Part shown: positions 56,214 through 64,000 of the stretch, one piece after another
How the letters are laid out: each line of letters begins with the position of its first letter
How positions within the stretch are numbered: the stretch's first letter is position 1
Origin: CAYWBU01 sp942491525
GTDB lineage: Bacteria; Desulfobacterota; Desulfomonilia; UBA1062
Reading direction: 5' to 3'
NCBI GenBank assembly: GCA_942491525.1
Contig: CALOBW010000020.1
Location: forward strand, 124,001 to 188,000
DNA: 64,000 nt
Program-made: the position numbers and the translations under genes
The notes under the pieces: generated by a model
Told to the model about the DNA's origin: nothing
What the model saw: only the letters and a program-made list of their open reading frames with translations
The model's database searches: none

Positions 56214-56396
56214 GGATGGGTTCGGCTTGCAAACAGCACCACAAACAGCAGCCAGGCCAGCTCGATCAAAGAATAGCTATTTATTACAATATCCTACATC
56301 ACAGAACGCCAGACAATTCACCTGGAGCCTTTAAATTAGTTTTACAAATGAACCAATGTAAATTTGTGAATGCAGCATCAAATCAAGAAATCAAAT

Positions 56397-57197
56397 TCAA
56401 ACCTGGGCCTTCTCAATCAGAGCCGCCAGCTCGTCAAAGCCGACCTCCGGCTTGGTCTTGGCCATGAAGCCGCCCTTATGGGCAAAGTTGATCTTCTCAT
56501 CACCGATCAGGCGCGCAAAGTCGATCACCTCAACCCCGTCAAAGCGGTAGAGCCGCCAGCCGCCGCCGCGCCTGTCCCGGCTGATGGCAATTTCAGGCTT
56601 ATCCTCCAGCTCATCACGGAAACGGTGCAGCCCGGTTGAATCGTCCGTGTCACCCACAATGGCCCGTACCCTTCCGATCTTAATAATATCGCAGCCGGCC
56701 CAGAACTCAAGCTGGCGCGCCAGATGGCGGGCCTGCGCAATGACGCTCGCTCCATAGGCGCGCATGATCGGAATCAGCGGCGCAGGGTCAGCGGCGAAGG
56801 CATCGACCATGAAGGCCTCCAGCGGGCTGCCGGCCGCCACATAGTTGCCCACCTCATAATCGCGGCAGGTCTTCATCATGCCGAAACGGTCGACCGAATC
56901 CTTAAAATCCCACCAGGAGAGCAGCGCCAACTCTTCGGCAACCCCCAGCCCCTCGGCCACCAGCACAAAGCTGGCGCGCACGTCCAGGCCCTGGTGATGG
57001 TCAAAGTTCTTCAGCTCCGGCTGCAGCCGGTGGCCGATATCAACCACCCAGACATCCGCGTCATCCAGTTCCGCTGGCGTGGGGTCGCGCCGTTCAATGG
57101 CAAAATCCAGATCGGGATGGCTGGCCAGAATCAGGGAGACCGCCGTGAAATCATCAAAATGAGCTGAGCCGGGATGGGTAATGATCAAATTTTTCAT
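56397..57197 (-). CDS. MYG1 family DHH-type phosphoesterase
   Basis: A 266-residue MYG1/UPF0160 protein: ITHPGSAHFDDFTAV, the VVDIGHR Asp and NFDHHQ, the DHH motif. Eukaryotic MYG1 is a nuclease; bacterial members are presumed metal-dependent phosphoesterases or exonucleases. Somewhat shorter than eukaryotic forms. It is divergent from the transglutaminase-like gene and upstream of the exporter locus, which has its own promoter after a 278-base gap holding no other convincing gene. Confidence 0.8.
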   Translation of the reverse strand: MKNLIITHPGSAHFDDFTAVSLILASHPDLDFAIERRDPTPAELDDADVWVVDIGHRLQPELKNFDHHQGLDVRASFVLVAEGLGVAEELALLSWWDFKDSVDRFGMMKTCRDYEVGNYVAAGSPLEAFMVDAFAADPAPLIPIMRAYGASVIAQARHLARQLEFWAGCDIIKIGRVRAIVGDTDDSTGLHRFRDELEDKPEIAISRDRRGGGWRLYRFDGVEVIDFARLIGDEKINFAHKGGFMAKTKPEVGFDELAALIEKAQV

Positions 57198-57239
57198 AGG
57201 CTATGCCTAGCAGAGATGGGCATTATCTTCAATAGATAG

Positions 57240-57298
57240 AGGCTTATTAGTAACAATTTCAAATAAGCCTTGAAAAATAAGATCTGGCTTACTAAAAG
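57240..57298 (+). promoter_or_regulatory. Promoter with inverted repeat upstream
   Basis: AGGCTTATT (57240-57248) and AATAAGCCT (57262-57270) form a perfect 9-bp inverted repeat that touches a likely promoter TTGAAA (57270-57275), N17, TAAAAG (57293-57298), 32 bases before the transglutaminase-like ATG. It lies between divergent genes, so it could be an operator for either. The -10 match is moderate. Confidence 0.4.
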
Positions 57299-57330
57299 AT
57301 GATCGTTAATAAATTCACCAAGGAGCAATC

Positions 57331-59037
57331 ATGCAGCAAGCTGATCTGGAGTTGAAGTCATCCGCAATCACCCTCTCTGACATGGAGATGTTCATCTTCC
57401 CGGAGCTGATCTACGCCCTGACTTTAGCCAACATCATGTCACCGGCCATCTGGCGCTGGAAAGAGGACCCCTGGTTCAAGGATATGCACAAGCTCAAGCC
57501 CTACCGCCGCATTCTGCGCCTCAAACAGTACATCATGGACCACTACAACTTCAACCTCGACCTCGACACCTGGGGCCTGACCACCAAGGAACAGGAGATG
57601 AACCGCTTCAAGGATTTCATCGACGCCGACATCCTCAAGCAGTCCAACGCCCTCTTCGGCTACGAGGGCGACAAGTACTACTTTGACATCGACATCCGCA
57701 CCCACTTCGGCCTCGACAAGTATGAGGGCAACGTCATTCCCTACTGGAAAACCGAAACCGTCGAGGCCATGGACGCCTTCCACTTCAAGCCCGACTACCC
57801 CGTCGGCGCCGGCGAGTGCGTCTCGCTGGCGACCCTCTACGCCGCAGCCCTCTTCATTGTGGCCGAGATTGAGCTCAAGGATATCTACCTGATGGCCACC
57901 CCGCTGCACTCCCAGAACTTCGTCGACATCGAGGGCGGCATCCTGACCAACAACCGCCGTCTGGTGACCAAGAACATGTGGTTCAACGGCACGGCCCTCT
58001 CGGCCCAGGCCCGCCGCGCCCTGGAAAATGAGCGCGTCACCATCGTAGCCCATGAGTCGGGCGTCATCCAGACCATCTATGATGATGCAACCATCGATGA
58101 AAATGAATTCAAACGCTTCACCACCCAGCTCTCCAAATTTCTGAGCATCCCGGTCAGCCCGGACATCCTGGTCAACTTCCTGCGCCAGGACAATGAAATG
58201 CAGAAATGCTTCCAGATCCGCTATGAGGAGGCCGGCGCCCCGCGCTACATCAAGGCCGAGCGCCTCTTCGCCTACGAGCACGGCAGCCCCTTCCGCATCA
58301 ACCTCGACACCCGCGCCAAGCTGCTGCACGAGGTCGAGATGGAGGAGTTCCGCAAGGAGCCCATTGAGGGCCGTCTGATCCTGAATGACTTTGAAAACCA
58401 TGTAAAGAGCAACCGCGTCGACCTCTCCAACCCCGCGCACCAGCAGCTGATCAAGGAGCAGTTCACCTGCGGCTGCATCGGCGGCGCAGAGGCCATTGAG
58501 CGCCTGGGCAAATTTGCCCATACCGAACCGCGCTTCCCGGACCGCAAGACCAAGAACTTTGAAAACGACCAGGAGCCCCTGGGGCTCAAGCCGGGCATGA
58601 GCCGCGACGAGGTCATCAAGCGCCTCGAGAGCATCAAGGACAGGAACCGCATGGCCCAGCTCTCGTTCTACGCCTACCGCGACCTCAACCGCACCGAGGC
58701 CGAGCCCTTCCTCAAGGCCTCCACCCAGCGCAACCCGGTCTGCATCGAGGCCTCCAAGGAGCTCAGCTTTGAAGAGCTGGCGGCCAAGGTTGAGGCGATG
58801 CCGAACGAATCGATCTATGAGGAGAGTGGCCGCCTCTCCCAGCCCGACGAGGTCTGGAACTATGGCCGCGGCGATGGGGCCGAGAAGGCTATTCTGCTGG
58901 CTAATGTTGCCAGGAGCCGGGGCATGGGCGAGATTTCGATTGCGGTCAATGCAGATAAAGCTGTGCTGACGGTTAACGGTGATGAGTTTGCTTTTGAGTC
59001 TGGTAAGGGGCTTCGGGAGCAGAGCTGGAACATCTAA
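57331..59037 (+). CDS. Transglutaminase-like cysteine hydrolase fold protein, unknown role
   Basis: A 568-residue cytosolic-looking protein with an AAGGAG site. GAGECVSLATLYAAALF around Cys163, followed by His193 in TPLHSQNFVD and Asp199, resembles a transglutaminase/papain-like Cys-His-Asp core. A second cysteine-rich spot (FTCGCIGGAEA) lies near residue 385. The remaining domains are not recognised. Its own terminator follows, then the menaquinone genes in the same direction. Peptidase, amidase or transglutaminase action is inference from the core motif only. Confidence 0.6.
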   Translation: MQQADLELKSSAITLSDMEMFIFPELIYALTLANIMSPAIWRWKEDPWFKDMHKLKPYRRILRLKQYIMDHYNFNLDLDTWGLTTKEQEMNRFKDFIDADILKQSNALFGYEGDKYYFDIDIRTHFGLDKYEGNVIPYWKTETVEAMDAFHFKPDYPVGAGECVSLATLYAAALFIVAEIELKDIYLMATPLHSQNFVDIEGGILTNNRRLVTKNMWFNGTALSAQARRALENERVTIVAHESGVIQTIYDDATIDENEFKRFTTQLSKFLSIPVSPDILVNFLRQDNEMQKCFQIRYEEAGAPRYIKAERLFAYEHGSPFRINLDTRAKLLHEVEMEEFRKEPIEGRLILNDFENHVKSNRVDLSNPAHQQLIKEQFTCGCIGGAEAIERLGKFAHTEPRFPDRKTKNFENDQEPLGLKPGMSRDEVIKRLESIKDRNRMAQLSFYAYRDLNRTEAEPFLKASTQRNPVCIEASKELSFEELAAKVEAMPNESIYEESGRLSQPDEVWNYGRGDGAEKAILLANVARSRGMGEISIAVNADKAVLTVNGDEFAFESGKGLREQSWNI

Positions 59038-59044
59038 CTATCCG

Positions 59045-59070
59045 GGGGGACATTTCAAGTCCCCCTTCTT
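59045..59070 (+). terminator. Intrinsic terminator
   Basis: GGGGGAC (59045-59051) and GTCCCCC (59059-59065) pair around a 7-base loop and are followed by TTCTT. It separates the transglutaminase-like gene from the menaquinone operon. Confidence 0.75.
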
Positions 59071-59120
59071 ATAATTAAGCCCAAATTGACGCCTCCCCCC
59101 CAATCTGTTAGGAGCAAATC

Positions 59121-60203
59121 ATGAATGTACTTGATTTTTCCGACGCTGGACTGAAGGAGATTGCGGCCAAGGTATTGGCCGGCGAGCCCGTTTCTACTGA
59201 CGATGCCCGCTACATGCTAGCCACCGACAACATCATGGAGCTGGGTATGATCGCCCACCATGTACGCACCCAGCTGCACGGCAACCAGACCTACTACGGC
59301 GTCAACATGAACCTAAACTACACAAACGTCTGCGAGCTGCGCTGCCCGCTCTGCGCCTTCTCCTGCGATGCGGGCGACGAGCAGGCCTACCTCTACTCCT
59401 TGGAGGAAATTAAGAACCGCGTACGCGACGCCGTATCCTTTGACATTGACGAGGTCCACATTGTGGGTGGCCTGCGCGAGGACCTGAAGCTCGACTATTT
59501 TGAAGAGATGCTCAGGACCATCAAACGTGTTGACAATAGCCTCTTCATCGTGGCCTTCACGGCCGCCGAGTATGACTACTTTGCGCGCATCAACAACCTG
59601 CCGATTGAGGAGGTCTTCAAACGGTTGATCGATGCCGGCCTGGGGGCGCTGCCCGGCGGCGGCGCCGAGATCTTCAACAAGGGGGTGCGCGACGTGATTG
59701 CCCCGGACAAGATCTCGGGCGAGCGCTGGCTGGAGGTCATGGAGATTGCCCACTCGCTGGGGCTCAGGACCAACGCCACAATGCTCTACAACCACATCGA
59801 AACCGACGAGGACATCGTCGATCACCTCGACCGCCTGCGCAATCTGCAAAGCAAGACCGGCGGATTCAAGACCTTTGTGCCGCTGGTCTACCATGATGAG
59901 AGCACTGAAATTAAGGCCAAGGTCACCACCGGTTATCAGGATATCCGCATCTTTGCCACCGCCCGCATCTTCCTGCACAACATCCCGCACATCAAGGGTC
60001 TCTGGATGTATCTGGGTGAAAAGATGGCCCAGACCCTGCTCAACTTCGGCGTGGATGACATCGGTTCAACCTACCACTATGAGAAGGTGGTCCACTCGGC
60101 CGGCGCCAAGACCGCCGACTACGGCACCGAGGCCTTCCTGATCAACCTGATCGAAGCTTCCAACATGCAGGCCGTGCGCACGGCCGCCAACTATGAGGTG
60201 TGA
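59121..60203 (+). CDS. mqnE: Aminofutalosine synthase (radical SAM)
   Basis: A 360-residue radical SAM enzyme with C71, C75 and C78 in CELRCPLCAF, then HIVGGLRED and LPGGGAEIFN, which mark MqnE. It joins 3-((1-carboxyvinyl)oxy)benzoate to SAM to form 6-amino-6-deoxyfutalosine. First gene of a five-gene futalosine-route operon, with TAGGAG before the ATG. Confidence 0.93.
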   Translation: MNVLDFSDAGLKEIAAKVLAGEPVSTDDARYMLATDNIMELGMIAHHVRTQLHGNQTYYGVNMNLNYTNVCELRCPLCAFSCDAGDEQAYLYSLEEIKNRVRDAVSFDIDEVHIVGGLREDLKLDYFEEMLRTIKRVDNSLFIVAFTAAEYDYFARINNLPIEEVFKRLIDAGLGALPGGGAEIFNKGVRDVIAPDKISGERWLEVMEIAHSLGLRTNATMLYNHIETDEDIVDHLDRLRNLQSKTGGFKTFVPLVYHDESTEIKAKVTTGYQDIRIFATARIFLHNIPHIKGLWMYLGEKMAQTLLNFGVDDIGSTYHYEKVVHSAGAKTADYGTEAFLINLIEASNMQAVRTAANYEV

Positions 60204-60204
60204 T

Positions 60205-61032
60205 ATGCAGCTGGGATACATCAACTACCTGAACTGTTTTCCATTCTACTATAAGATGTTTGAAGAGCCCATTGAGGGCGTCAACATCGTGCCGGGCTAC
60301 CCCAGCCAGCTCAACGAGGCCATGCGCAGACGCAGCCTGGATATGAGCCCCATCTCGGCCGCGGCCTATGCCGATGTGCAGGACGACGTGATCATCCTGC
60401 CCGACTTCTGCCTGGCCAGCGTGGGCTACGTCAAAAGCGTGGTCCTGATCAGCAAGCACCCCATTGAGAATCTGCAGGGCAAGCGCATCGGCCTGACAAC
60501 AGCCTCCCAGACCTCCAATGCGCTGCTGAAAACATTGCTGACCAAGTACTATGAGGTTGAGCCCGAATATGTGGAGTCGCCACCCAGCCCGTCACTCAAG
60601 GATCTTGACGGCGCCGTGGTGATCGGCAACGAGGCCATGCTGCAGGACAGCGAGGCCATCCCCTACACCTATGACCTGGGCGACCTCTGGCTGCGCAAGA
60701 CCGGCTATCCGGTGGTCTTCGCCGTCTTTGCAGTCCGCAAGAGCTCACTGGAGGCTTACCCGGACCAGATCAAGGCCGTGATCAACTCCTACCACGACTC
60801 GCACAACTGCCTGACAAGCGAGAAGGAGCGCCTGATCCGACAAGCCCGCGAGCGCTATCCCGAAATCGCCTATGACATCTACAAGTACTATGACCTCTTA
60901 AAATATGAGTTTACCGGTCAGCTCAAGAAGGCCCTGGGCTTCTATCTCAAGACCGCCGGCGAGCTGGGCTATGTAAAACAGACCGAGGCCATCCAGTTTA
61001 TTCCGGATGATTTCAGCCTCTCAAACATCTGA
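60205..61032 (+). CDS. mqnA: Chorismate dehydratase
   Basis: A 275-residue periplasmic-binding-like enzyme of the MqnA family: QLGYINYLNCFPFYYKMFE at the start, SPISAAAYADV and GKRIGLTTASQTSN. It removes water from chorismate in the first step of the futalosine route. The frame opens at 60193, but the ATG at 60205, one base after the mqnE stop, begins the family sequence. Confidence 0.92.
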   Translation: MQLGYINYLNCFPFYYKMFEEPIEGVNIVPGYPSQLNEAMRRRSLDMSPISAAAYADVQDDVIILPDFCLASVGYVKSVVLISKHPIENLQGKRIGLTTASQTSNALLKTLLTKYYEVEPEYVESPPSPSLKDLDGAVVIGNEAMLQDSEAIPYTYDLGDLWLRKTGYPVVFAVFAVRKSSLEAYPDQIKAVINSYHDSHNCLTSEKERLIRQARERYPEIAYDIYKYYDLLKYEFTGQLKKALGFYLKTAGELGYVKQTEAIQFIPDDFSLSNI

Positions 61033-61033
61033 T

Positions 61034-62098
61034 ATGACAAGTTTAAGAGATAAAATTTATGACGGAGAGCGCATCAATGCAGATGAAGCGCTGGAGCTGT
61101 TCAGCTGGGATCTTGCCGAGCTTGGCAGAGCCGCCGATGCGCGCCGCAAGCTGATCCACCATGAGGAGAAGGTCGGCTTCATCATCGACCGCATCGTCAA
61201 CTTCACCAACATCTGCGAGGCCAAGTGCAGCTTCTGCGCCTACCACGCCAAGGCCGGCCGCATCGACCCCTATGAACTGAGCGCAGAGAACATTCTGCAG
61301 AAGGTGGATGAGCTGGTCAAGGCCGGCGGCACCCAGGTGATGCTGCAGGGCGGCATGCACCCCGACCACAATATCGAGACCTTCGTGCACATGGTCAGGC
61401 TGGTCAAGGATAACTACCCGGATATTTACCTGCACTCCTTCTCGCCCTCCGAGCTGGTGCACATCGCCCGCAAGAGCGGCATCACTCTCGACGAGGCTGT
61501 ACAACAACTGAAAGATGCCGGCGTGCAGTCGACCCCCGGCGCCTCCGACCTGCTGGTGGAGCGCATCCGCAGCCAGGTCAGCCCCAACAAGTCCACCAAG
61601 GACGAGTGGCAGGAGGCCATCCGCGCTTTAGCCCGCCACGGCCTCAAGTCATCGGCCACCATGACCTACGGCATGGGCGAGACTCTGGCCGAGCGCATTG
61701 AGCACCTGGATGTCATCCGCCAGACCCAGGACGAGACCGGCATCATCATGGCCTTCATCCCCTGGTCATTCTCGCCGGCCAACACCAAGCTGGAGCACAT
61801 CGTTCCCGCCACCGGCGTCGACTATCTGCGCATGGTGGCCATCGGCCGCATCTATCTGGACAACATCAAGTTTATTCAGGCCGGCTGGCTGACCGAAGGC
61901 ATGAAGCTGGCCCAGATCGCGCTGGCCATGGGCGCCAATGACATGGGCGGCGTGCTGACCGAAGAGGTTGTCGTCGGAGCCACCGGAGTGACCCAGCGCA
62001 CCTCCATCGACGAGAACATCAGCCTGATCAGGGATGCCGGCAAGGTGCCCTACCTCAGGGACTCACAGTACAATGAGATCAAGGTCTATGAAGTTTGA
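61034..62098 (+). CDS. mqnC: Cyclic dehypoxanthinyl futalosine synthase
   Basis: A 354-residue radical SAM enzyme with C61, C65 and C68 in CEAKCSFCAY, followed by QVMLQGGMHPDHNIE and HSFSPSEL, typical of MqnC. It cyclises dehypoxanthine futalosine. I take the ATG at 61034, one base after the mqnA stop, over the longer frame from 61007. It overlaps mqnD by 11 bases. Confidence 0.93.
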   Translation: MTSLRDKIYDGERINADEALELFSWDLAELGRAADARRKLIHHEEKVGFIIDRIVNFTNICEAKCSFCAYHAKAGRIDPYELSAENILQKVDELVKAGGTQVMLQGGMHPDHNIETFVHMVRLVKDNYPDIYLHSFSPSELVHIARKSGITLDEAVQQLKDAGVQSTPGASDLLVERIRSQVSPNKSTKDEWQEAIRALARHGLKSSATMTYGMGETLAERIEHLDVIRQTQDETGIIMAFIPWSFSPANTKLEHIVPATGVDYLRMVAIGRIYLDNIKFIQAGWLTEGMKLAQIALAMGANDMGGVLTEEVVVGATGVTQRTSIDENISLIRDAGKVPYLRDSQYNEIKVYEV

Positions 62099-62870
62099 CA
62101 TCGCCTACTCCACCTGCCCCAACGACACCTTCATCTTCCACGCCCTGCTGCACGGACTGATTCACTCTGAGCATGAATTTGAATCCCACCTGGGCGATGT
62201 GGAGGAGCTCAACCTGGCCGCTTTTGCCGGCGAGCATGCCATCACCAAGCTCTCGTTCCACGCCCTGCTGAAGCTCAAGAATAAGTACACCCTGCTGGAT
62301 GCCGGCGCGGCGCTGGGCTTCGGCTGCGGCCCCATGCTGGTTGCATCCAATAAAGACATCAACCTAAAAACGGCCAGAATTGCGGTACCGGGCAGATATA
62401 CGACGGCCCTGATGCTGCTCAAACTCTGGCAGCCGGAGATTGCAAACATTGAGGTTGTACGCTTTGACAAGATCCTGCCCGGTGTGGCCGACGGCACCTT
62501 TGATGCCGGCCTGATCATCCACGAGGGACGCTTCGTTTACGGCGAATATGGCCTGGGTATGATCGTGGACCTGGGCCACTGGTGGGAAGAGACCACCGGC
62601 TGCCCCATCCCGCTGGGCTGCATCGCCATCCGCAACGACCTGCTGGAGTACAAGGAGAGCGTCGAAGAGCTGATCGCCAAGTCGGTGCGCTACGCCTTTA
62701 CCAACCCGTTAGTGTCCATGCCCTATATCAAGGAGCACGCCCAGGAGCTGGATGATGACGTGATCCGCCGGCACATTGAGCTCTACGTCAACGATTTCAG
62801 CGTATCCTTGGGCGAGACCGGCCGCCAGGCCGTGCGCAAACTGGAGGAGATGTGTCCAACGGACTTGTAA
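62088..62870 (+). CDS. mqnD: 1,4-dihydroxy-6-naphthoate synthase
   Basis: A 260-residue MqnD: FDIAYSTCPNDTFIFHALL at the start, KLSFHALLKL, and DAGLIIHEGRF with the catalytic His. It releases 1,4-dihydroxy-6-naphthoate from the cyclic intermediate. The ATG at 62088 overlaps mqnC; the frame upstream of it is not conserved family sequence. Confidence 0.93.
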   Translation: MKFDIAYSTCPNDTFIFHALLHGLIHSEHEFESHLGDVEELNLAAFAGEHAITKLSFHALLKLKNKYTLLDAGAALGFGCGPMLVASNKDINLKTARIAVPGRYTTALMLLKLWQPEIANIEVVRFDKILPGVADGTFDAGLIIHEGRFVYGEYGLGMIVDLGHWWEETTGCPIPLGCIAIRNDLLEYKESVEELIAKSVRYAFTNPLVSMPYIKEHAQELDDDVIRRHIELYVNDFSVSLGETGRQAVRKLEEMCPTDL

Positions 62871-63424
62871 TGGCCACCATGCTGGAGGCCCAGCCATTCA
62901 TTGAAAAGCTAGGCCTCAGGCCGATCGACGACCTGTTTGATGTATACGGGAGCGATGATTTTGTGCTGATCATTAGCGGCATCGGCAAGGCCCATGCCGC
63001 AGCCGCTACCAGCCATATCATAACCCGATATGGCGTGAAGCAGATCTATAATCTCGGTGCGGCCGGGGCACTCGATGAAAAATTCAAACTCGGCGATATC
63101 TTCCAGATCGCATCAACCGAGGAGATCGACCGCATCGATATCCGCTCCGGCGAAACCCACAAACTGCAGGCGAATGCCGATCTTGATCTTGCATCCACCA
63201 GTCTGGTCACGGTCGACACCCCCATCAAAGACAACCGCCACCTCCACGGCCGGGGCCTGGTGGACATGGAGGGCGCCGCCGTGCTGCAGACCGCCCAGAC
63301 CTACAACATACCCTGCCGGCTGATCAAATTTGTCAGCGACACCTATGCTGACCACAACATCGTCAATAACATTCAAAATTTAAGAGACGATTTCTGCAAC
63401 ACAGTACTTGACATCCTCGCTTGA
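62852..63424 (+). CDS. mqnB: Futalosine hydrolase
   Basis: A 190-residue phosphorylase-superfamily nucleosidase: LVMATMLEAQPFIEKLG opens the fold, IISGIGKAHAAAATSHI and YNLGAAGALD bind the base, and VDMEGAAVLQTA is the Met-Glu ribose site. It removes the purine from (amino)futalosine. I chose the GTG at 62852, since the ATG at 62870 would cut the first strand. It overlaps mqnD by 19 bases. Together the five mqn genes complete the route to the dihydroxynaphthoate. Confidence 0.9.
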   Translation: MSNGLVMATMLEAQPFIEKLGLRPIDDLFDVYGSDDFVLIISGIGKAHAAAATSHIITRYGVKQIYNLGAAGALDEKFKLGDIFQIASTEEIDRIDIRSGETHKLQANADLDLASTSLVTVDTPIKDNRHLHGRGLVDMEGAAVLQTAQTYNIPCRLIKFVSDTYADHNIVNNIQNLRDDFCNTVLDILA

Positions 63425-63434
63425 TCCATATCAA
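63421..63434 (+). promoter_or_regulatory. Perfect FNR-type box
   Basis: TTGATCCATATCAA matches the FNR consensus TTGAT-N4-ATCAA exactly. It overlaps the mqnB stop and precedes the Tat/Fe-S gene. A TATAGA at 63455-63460 would put the box centre near -40, the class II activation position. This predicts induction of the downstream gene without oxygen by an FNR/CRP-family regulator. Confidence 0.7.
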
Positions 63435-63494
63435 TTACGTCACAATTACAATTATATAGAGATTTATTAGTTTATTCGAATATTGGAGGATTTT

Positions 63495-64000
63495 ATGAGT
63501 AGCGCAATTTCAAGGCGTTCGTTTCTAAAAATTTCGGCCGCCGCGGCCACAACCGCCACGGCCCTGCCCAGAGTGGCGCAGGCCAGAGAGCCCAAGGGGT
63601 ATATGACCATCATCGACCTCACCCTCTGTGACGGCTGCCCTGGCCGGGATATGCCGGCCTGCGTATCGGCCTGCCGCGACAGGAACCAGGCATCAGTGCC
63701 CGACCCCGAATACCCGATGCCCAAACTCTTTCCGCGCGGCAAGGAAGAGGACTGGTCCAAGAAGAAGGATGTTTCTGATCAGCTGACGCCCTACAACTGG
63801 CTCTACCTGCAAAAGGCCGAAGTGGACGGTCAGACCATCAATGTGCCGCGCCGCTGCATGCACTGCGACACACCGGCCTGCGCCGCCATCTGCCCCTGGA
63901 GCGCCAACCGCAAGAACAAAGATGGCGCGGTCATCATCGATCCCGAGACCTGCTTCGGCGGTTCCAAGTGCCGCACGGTCTGCCCCTGGTCAATTCCCCA
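63495..64000 (+). CDS. Tat-exported 4Fe-4S electron-transfer subunit, 3' truncated
   Basis: The frame starts at an ATG behind GGAGGA and runs off the window; about 168 residues are visible. A twin-arginine signal (SRRSFLKISAA) leads to a DmsB/NrfC-type ferredoxin module with cysteine clusters CDGCPGRDMPACVSAC, CMHCDTPACAAICPWS and CFGGSKCRTVCPW. Such subunits pass electrons between quinol and a periplasmic molybdoenzyme or similar reductase, whose genes probably follow beyond the window. The FNR-type box upstream fits anaerobic respiration. Confidence 0.9.
   Translation, partial: MSSAISRRSFLKISAAAATTATALPRVAQAREPKGYMTIIDLTLCDGCPGRDMPACVSACRDRNQASVPDPEYPMPKLFPRGKEEDWSKKKDVSDQLTPYNWLYLQKAEVDGQTINVPRRCMHCDTPACAAICPWSANRKNKDGAVIIDPETCFGGSKCRTVCPWSIP

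Noticed and set aside
56210..56285. A short hydrophobic frame on the minus strand in the gap before exporter locus 2 (LIELAWLLFVVLFASR)
   Set aside because: It has no ATG or GTG start with a ribosome-binding site and is overlapped at its end by the -35 box of the exporter promoter; at most a gene remnant.
54367..56334. A 655-codon open frame on the plus strand opposite the second MMPL exporter
   Set aside because: It is antisense to a clear membrane protein, its translation is rich in Gly, His, Gln and Asp with no domain, and such long antisense frames are expected opposite high-GC coding DNA.
57439..58521. A 360-codon open frame on the minus strand opposite the transglutaminase-like gene
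   Set aside because: The Val/Gly/Glu-rich translation has no motif, and the plus-strand frame has a good start site, promoter, terminator and catalytic-like core.

Overview
The window reads as a chromosomal segment of a Gram-negative, respiring and probably anaerobic or facultative bacterium of moderately high G+C. Signs of this are heptosyltransferase-type (GT9) sugar transferases, lipoprotein and Sec signal peptides, a Tat-exported Fe-S protein at the right edge behind a perfect FNR-type box, menaquinone synthesis by the futalosine route and a two-subunit Fe-S fumarase. A lineage in or near Desulfobacterota or Chrysiogenota would fit, but the sequence alone does not fix the taxon. No transposase, integrase, phage gene or CRISPR array is visible, and no gene-free stretch exceeds 300 bases.

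Bases 1-27,878 form one co-directional, tightly packed run of 14 genes (many ATGA or TAATG overlaps) for a surface glycan, possibly O-antigen, capsule or flagellin glycan. It holds an epimerase, WecB, many glycosyltransferase domains and at least nine SAM-methyltransferase domains, a methylthiotransferase-like radical SAM protein, and a 3,367-residue protein that strings together about ten glycan-modifying domains. A CgeB-like glycosyltransferase and a hexapeptide acyltransferase follow, then a terminator and tRNA-Pro(GGG).

Bases 29,879-41,283 hold a compact penicillin-binding protein, a PhaR-like regulator preceded by two near-identical 17-bp repeats, an MMPL/RND exporter with two paralogous secreted heptad-repeat partners, both fumarase subunits, a periplasmic binding protein downstream of a hybrid histidine kinase, and tRNA-Gln(TTG).

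Bases 41,375-52,571 are mostly housekeeping: MATE and CDF transporters, panB-panC followed by a tiny membrane ORF, a glutaredoxin / Cys-rich protein / MBL-hydrolase operon, a transsulfuration-type PLP enzyme, an orphan ParA, an HD hydrolase, an SGNH lipoprotein esterase, a calcium-motif protein and MarC. A second MMPL exporter plus partner (52,597-56,118) repeats the first locus and has a near-consensus promoter overlapped by a palindrome. MYG1 follows.

Bases 57,331-63,424 hold a transglutaminase-like protein of unknown role and then a complete five-gene futalosine menaquinone set (mqnE-A-C-D-B). The last gene, cut by the window edge, is a Tat-exported 4Fe-4S electron-transfer subunit, so quinone synthesis lies beside an anaerobic respiratory operon.
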